A DNA stretch of 49,631 bases from assembly GCA_002633005.1 (NCBI GenBank), contig NMRA01000363.1, positions 408,918 to 458,548 on the forward strand. Direction: 5' to 3'. Origin of the DNA: Phoronis australis (lineage: Eukaryota; Phoronida; Phoronidae). The notes under the pieces are model-generated. The model saw only the letters and a list, made by a program, of their open reading frames with translations, had not been told where the DNA came from and searched no databases. This document shows positions 46,073 through 49,631 of this stretch, piece after piece. Both the position numbers and the translations under genes were made by a program. Each line of letters starts with the position of its first letter. Position 1 is the stretch's first letter.

Positions 46073-46230
46073 TGTTGTGTATTGGTTTTTCATTAGAATG
46101 TAGTCACGTGGTATTTACGCCCACAGGCCACGTGCTCGTCCCCTTCTTGTATTAGTTTTCTAAGTGAATATACGTATTATATTTTACTCTCATCTGTGTT
46201 CACGGTTTTACTGGTTCTACGAACACAACA
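46073..46230 (+). repeat. Short 3' LTR (about 158 bp)
   Basis: Starts TGTTGTG and ends CACAACA, a 7-bp perfect inverted terminal pair with the canonical TG...CA, placed right after the polypurine tract and about 200 bp after pol. No second copy was found in the window, so the LTR assignment rests on position and termini only. Confidence 0.6.
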
Positions 46231-46299
46231 GTGTGTTAAGCTTATTTATCCGAGATTGTCCTCTTTTGAGTCTGTGAGGGGTACAGGGGTATAGGAGTT

Positions 46300-46620
46300 T
46301 CTCTATTATTTGTACAGAAAGATCTCGTAGATTATGTTTTTGGAACTGAAAGGATTACCTATATTATCAGAAATGTTTTTATGTATTATATTAAATTTAT
46401 GTTTGCGACACCGAGTTCGTAGATTATGTTGAGTTTGTCCCACATATTGAATGGAGCATTTTCCATATGTTATTAGGTAAATGATATTGTTGGTAGTGCA
46501 GTCAGAATAATGCTTCATTTCCAAGTGTTCATTGGTGTGAGAAGACTGGAAAGAAGTAGTGTCGTTGATAAAGTTACACATTTTGCATCTAGATTCGTTA
46601 CATTGTGTGTTGCCAATCGG
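46300..46620 (-). pseudogene. GIY-YIG domain of a second Penelope-like element
   Basis: Minus-strand frame with PIGNTQCNESRCKMCNFI (Cys linker), CTTNNIIYLITYGKC, SIQYVGQTQHNLRTRCRKHK. The IIYLI...YVGQT...LRTR...H pattern is a GIY-YIG domain preceded by the Cys-rich linker of Penelope-like elements. The Arg of the helix is kept, unlike the copy at 27.1 kb. No RT part precedes it, so it is a 5'-truncated copy. The lineage differs from the 26-27 kb element: the linker and motif are clearly different sequences. Confidence 0.8.
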
Positions 46621-47963
46621 TTTGTCAGTTTGGATTTTTGTTTACATTTTGGATTAACCAGTTTGGACTTTTCCATGAAGTAATGTAGCCACTGACAATG
46701 TATGATTTTTCAATTTCATCTGGAGAAAAAATGGAAAGGATAGTGAGCAGATGGTTAAGGAAGTGGTTAGGTGTCCCACCAAGCTTTGCAAGACTCGTGT
46801 TATACATCAAAGGAGCTGCTGTTTCTCTACCGGTGACATCGATTAAGGAAGAGCTCAAGGTACAGTACAGCCACTGAATTTTTAGACTTCGTCCGGGCTA
46901 CCTCACGCCTGGTCAGACCGCAGCGCAACCGGAACGCAGGCGTGACAGAAATCAGTCACGGTCGCCTCACGCCTACTCCCTGGGTAGTCCTCACGCTTTC
47001 CTCCGGTTTAGTTCACGCTTTCCTCAGGCTTTCTTCACGCCTTCGGTACCTGTGGTAACCATGGTAGGGCACCGGGCTAATCAATAAAAACACATGTAAC
47101 GTCTTGATTGCCTGTTGTTTCGGACAAGTTGCAAAGACATTATAGTATATTATAGAGTATCTTTGCAAGCAGTCATCTATCACACTTAGGTTCCGACTAA
47201 CTTTGCAATTCCACGTGTTGTTCATACAAACGTCTTCCTTCAGCTCATCTTGTGTTACGGTTACATGTACATTTTCTATTTACGACTTAAGAGCCAATCC
47301 CACCAACGATATACATGTACAGTAACCACGGTTAGTAAATACGAATATACGCGACCCTGTGTCCAGAGTCGTCTTTACATGGCTGTGGACTCCTTGAAAC
47401 TTGTCACAGCTGAATATAGTTAATTTGCCCTAAAAATAGCCTACGCATCTTGTGAAGTATTGTGTCACTCCGTAAATTTTTGCACCGCACTGGCGTACAG
47501 AAAATTTCAATAGGCCGCCATTCTGACATAACCATCCCTTACGGCAAGCAAATGTTTTGACTAAAAAGTCCTCAATCCGTAGTGCAGTTTAATTATTTGT
47601 AGCCCCCTCCCCGTAGTACATGCGTTTCGACTGAGTTCACAGTATCCCCGGGGTAATTCTTCACTAAAATAATAATAGCAGTGATCTGTTTGACTCGTCA
47701 AATGCATGGGCACGATCAGTTTTCTCCGCATGAAGCTGGAACTTGGGATCAATGTGCTCAGAATTGACACGCTATGTTCCTTCATATCGTGAAGGCAATT
47801 GAATATTTCCGCCATGTACACGCGTGTTAAGATTTTTTATTAGTTTATATAAAAACAAATAATTATATCTAAAGATTTTCTGTCCTCAGATCAGTTCAAG
47901 TTGGGTTTTTTACTTGGCTCCATATGTGAAACTCTCCCAACTCCTGTCAATCTTGGAATGTAG
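46621..47963. other. Stretch without recognised genes
   Basis: About 1.3 kb. A degenerate run of CTCACGC(CT)/TTCACGCTTTCCTC motifs lies at about 46895-47045 (six or more copies). The frame 46858-46625 (-) lies upstream of the GIY-YIG remnant but I recognise no RT motif in it. Confidence 0.4.
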
Positions 47964-48482
47964 GGCAAAACTGAGAATGACCGCTGCAAAGAAGCTCTGA
48001 CTACACGAAAGTACATCTGGCGCCATGACAAGAGACTTAACTGTATTGCACATGTTTTAGATCTGGAAAGAATGAAGGTGACTAACTCTGGCAAGGCATT
48101 CATCCAATTTTACAAAGGCGGAATACCCACTAAGAAGAGCGATTCGGGTGTGCTAGGCATGGCTGCCGACTGGAAGATAGTGGTGGATGTGGTCACTAGG
48201 GGTTCATTCCCGAGCCATATTGCAGTCACTCAGTTAAGACCAGACATAGTGTTGTGGTCAGGAAGTAAGAAGATAGTGATTTTGATAGAGATAACAGTAC
48301 CGTGGGAGACTAGAGTGCAGGAGGCTCACGAAAAGAAACTACTCAAGTATGCAGAGTTATCGAAGGAGTGTACAGCGAATGGATGGAAATGCTTCTGTCT
48401 TCCCATAGAAGTTGGATGTCGAGGGTTTATGCATGTGACTGATAACGAAGCTAGTGGGTATTTCATTAAGAGCGCGAGCTGA
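47964..48482 (+). pseudogene. Retroelement-associated C-terminal domain (function unknown), fragment
   Basis: Open frame from 47964 (after a TAG) to 48482. It begins ALTTRKYIWRHDKRLNCIAH and continues FIQFYKGG, LRPDIVLWSGSKKIVILIEI, then TVPWETRVQEAHEKKLLKYA and CLPIEVGCRGFM. I have seen this WRHD...RPDIV...E-x-TVPWE...KYAEL...VEVGCRGF pattern in many retrotransposon-like proteins of fish and invertebrates, near the C-terminus. The spaced D and E-x-T could be a PD-(D/E)xK-type nuclease core, but that is inference. No RT precedes it here. A partial duplicate of its end lies at 48622-48714. Confidence 0.6.
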
Positions 48483-48621
48483 TATGGTCTGCAATAAGAG
48501 CGGCGGAGGAAGCAACCGTGTGGCTGTGATTACAACGCGAGAAAAATGGCAATCCCAGCGTCAGCTGGATGTCTGGTCAGCCTTCAGAGACCTACCATCA
48601 GAGAGGGTTCTTGGCATGCAA

Positions 48622-48714
48622 TGTGCAGGAAATGGATGGAAATGCTTCCGTCTTCCCATAGAAGTTGGATGTCGAGGGTTTATGCATATGACTGATGACT
48701 AAGCTACTGGGTAT
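48622..48714 (+). repeat. Partial duplicate of the 48.4 kb domain end
   Basis: About 93 bp closely matching 48369-48462, with 9-10 differences, 253 bp downstream, including the codons for GWKCFRLPIEVGCRGFM. It runs directly into an 11-base G homopolymer (48715-48725). The intervening ~160 bp are not duplicated. Confidence 0.8.
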
Positions 48715-49038
48715 GGGGGGGGGGGCTCGAAGGAGCCACCCATTTGGCGAAGTGGGCAAAAAGGTCCGCCCCTGAGAAACTAAAAGTCCGAGAATATGAC
48801 ACAAAAGTCCACTAAACAAGCACAGACGCGTAATTCACAGTGGTCCCCGTTTTCTCTTTTTGTTTTAGTCCGGCCGCTTTTTTCTTACCAAATGGTGCAC
48901 AAGGTCAGGAATTTGAGCCCCCAATATTGAAGGCTCGGTGCGCGCATGCTAGGTCAAGATCGAAACCCACGATGAAGATGGACCCCTAGCTGACGACAAC
49001 GCTGGCAGATACCGCCATGTTTACATGTAAGTACAAAC

Positions 49039-49161
49039 CTTGACAATTTTTTCCGTCCCCGGAATATCCATTTTTGCAACGACAACTGTAGGATCCATCC
49101 GTGTTTGAGCATTCGGCGTTTTTATGGCAGCTAGCAGTCCCAGTTGTGCATTCATCTATGT
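49039..49161 (-). CDS. cbEGF exon 1 (most 5' seen)
   Basis: A 123-bp phase 1-1 exon for a calcium-binding EGF domain: [29 protein letters not shown], then GDGKNCQG. Acceptor AG precedes 49161 and donor GTTTGTAC follows 49039. It is 92% identical to the exon at 29309-29431. Its CHKNAEC segment matches the family consensus seen in exons 2 and 4, so this copy looks closer to the ancestral form. Linking it to the other six exons assumes one gene across a 17 kb intron; a tandem paralogue is possible. Confidence 0.85.
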
Positions 49162-49631
49162 CTACAACATTAAATCAGTTTATAACGAGCTTTACAACAG
49201 AATCCGTATTTTCGTTTGACACTTGTGTGGTATGATGATACATGTTTCATTGAGTCTGGGTATTAAAAAAACTGAAAACAAAGACGTCTCCCGAAATATA
49301 ACAGAAATAATGACGTTGCAAGAGACTTAACAATGTACTAGTTGTTTCACATGGATTAAGATTGTTAGCCTCACCACTAGACGAAATACCCATATCGACG
49401 AGCGAGGTGGAACAACATTCTCTGTTTACGTTTCTAAGAAGACTTTTTCGCCATAAGTAATTGCCTCGCCAGCGGTGTCTTTAGCCTACGGACAGCTGTC
49501 ATAGTAAAATAGTTTTGAAGTATCAATGAATAGTGTATGCCCCGAGAAGACCCCGGATCTTCCCTCGTTTTGAATTTAAAGAAAGCATCGTAATGTTGCA
49601 AGTTGGAATAAGGTAGACGTTTTTTGCATGG
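49162..49631. other. Intron flank, partly duplicated
   Basis: The first ~90 bp match 29432 to about 29520, the intron beside the related exon. The remainder to the window end holds nothing I recognise. Confidence 0.5.

Larger units (their letters stand above)
42185..46230 (+). mobile_element. Ty3/gypsy LTR retrotransposon, 5'-truncated, decayed
   Basis: Domain order on + is gag zinc knuckles, protease, RT, RNase H, integrase, then a short C-terminal tail, a polypurine tract and one LTR. PR-RT-RH-IN is the Ty3/gypsy order. No 5' LTR or primer-binding site is seen; the element starts in gag next to the satellite. At least eight stops or frameshifts and an internal MITE (43353-43640) show it is inactive. 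Confidence 0.85.

Noticed and set aside
46625-46858. 77-codon minus frame as the RT part of the second Penelope-like element
   Set aside because: It lacks any RT motif (no SLD, YVDD or KPS pattern), so I do not extend that element over it.

Overview
This is nuclear DNA of an animal, most likely a marine invertebrate. The evidence is a gene built from small calcium-binding EGF (cbEGF) exons with GT-AG introns, a degenerate TTAGGG-type interstitial telomeric tract, and a dense mix of LINE, Penelope-like, Ty3/gypsy, Polinton/Maverick and short inverted-repeat elements. I cannot name the species. Two single N bases (19230 and 29079) mark it as draft assembly.

The only host gene I can support lies on the minus strand. 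Seven exons, each exactly 123 bp and each encoding one 41-residue cbEGF domain in phase 1-1, sit at 49161-49039, 32036-31914, 29431-29309, 16747-16625, 15812-15690, 14456-14334 and 12577-12455 (transcription order). They probably belong to one extracellular, fibrillin/fibulin/nidogen-style protein gene longer than 36 kb. Neither its start nor its end is in the window. The exons at 29.3 kb and 49.0 kb are a recent duplication that includes flanking intron.

Most of the remaining recognisable sequence is mobile elements and repeats. In order: an L1/Tx1-like LINE 3' half (1-1735); two copies of a ~650-bp TTAA-type inverted-repeat element flanking a telomere-like tract (8.5-10.9 kb); a ~440-bp-period repeat block (13.0-14.1 kb) with a longer relative at 33.2-34.9 kb; a decayed Polinton fragment with capsid-type and adenain-type protease genes (17.8-19.0 kb, minus); an I/Jockey-like LINE carrying a nested TTAA element and a small MITE (21.9-24.6 kb); a foldback element next to a Penelope-like reverse transcriptase with GIY-YIG domain (25.0-27.5 kb); a CR1-like LINE (37.1-38.4 kb, minus); a three-unit higher-order satellite (38.5-42.1 kb); a 5'-truncated Ty3/gypsy element with one short LTR (42.2-46.2 kb) and a MITE inside its RT; a second GIY-YIG remnant (46.3-46.6 kb, minus); and a retroelement-associated domain of unknown class (48.0-48.5 kb).

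No element looks intact: every coding region has stop codons, frameshifts or truncations. I found no tRNA, rRNA or CRISPR. The long stretches between features (notably 1.7-8.5, 19.0-21.9, 27.5-29.3, 29.4-31.9, 34.9-37.1 and 46.6-48.0 kb) hold nothing I recognise and are most simply introns or decayed repeats. All assignments are from reading motifs by eye; no database search was run.
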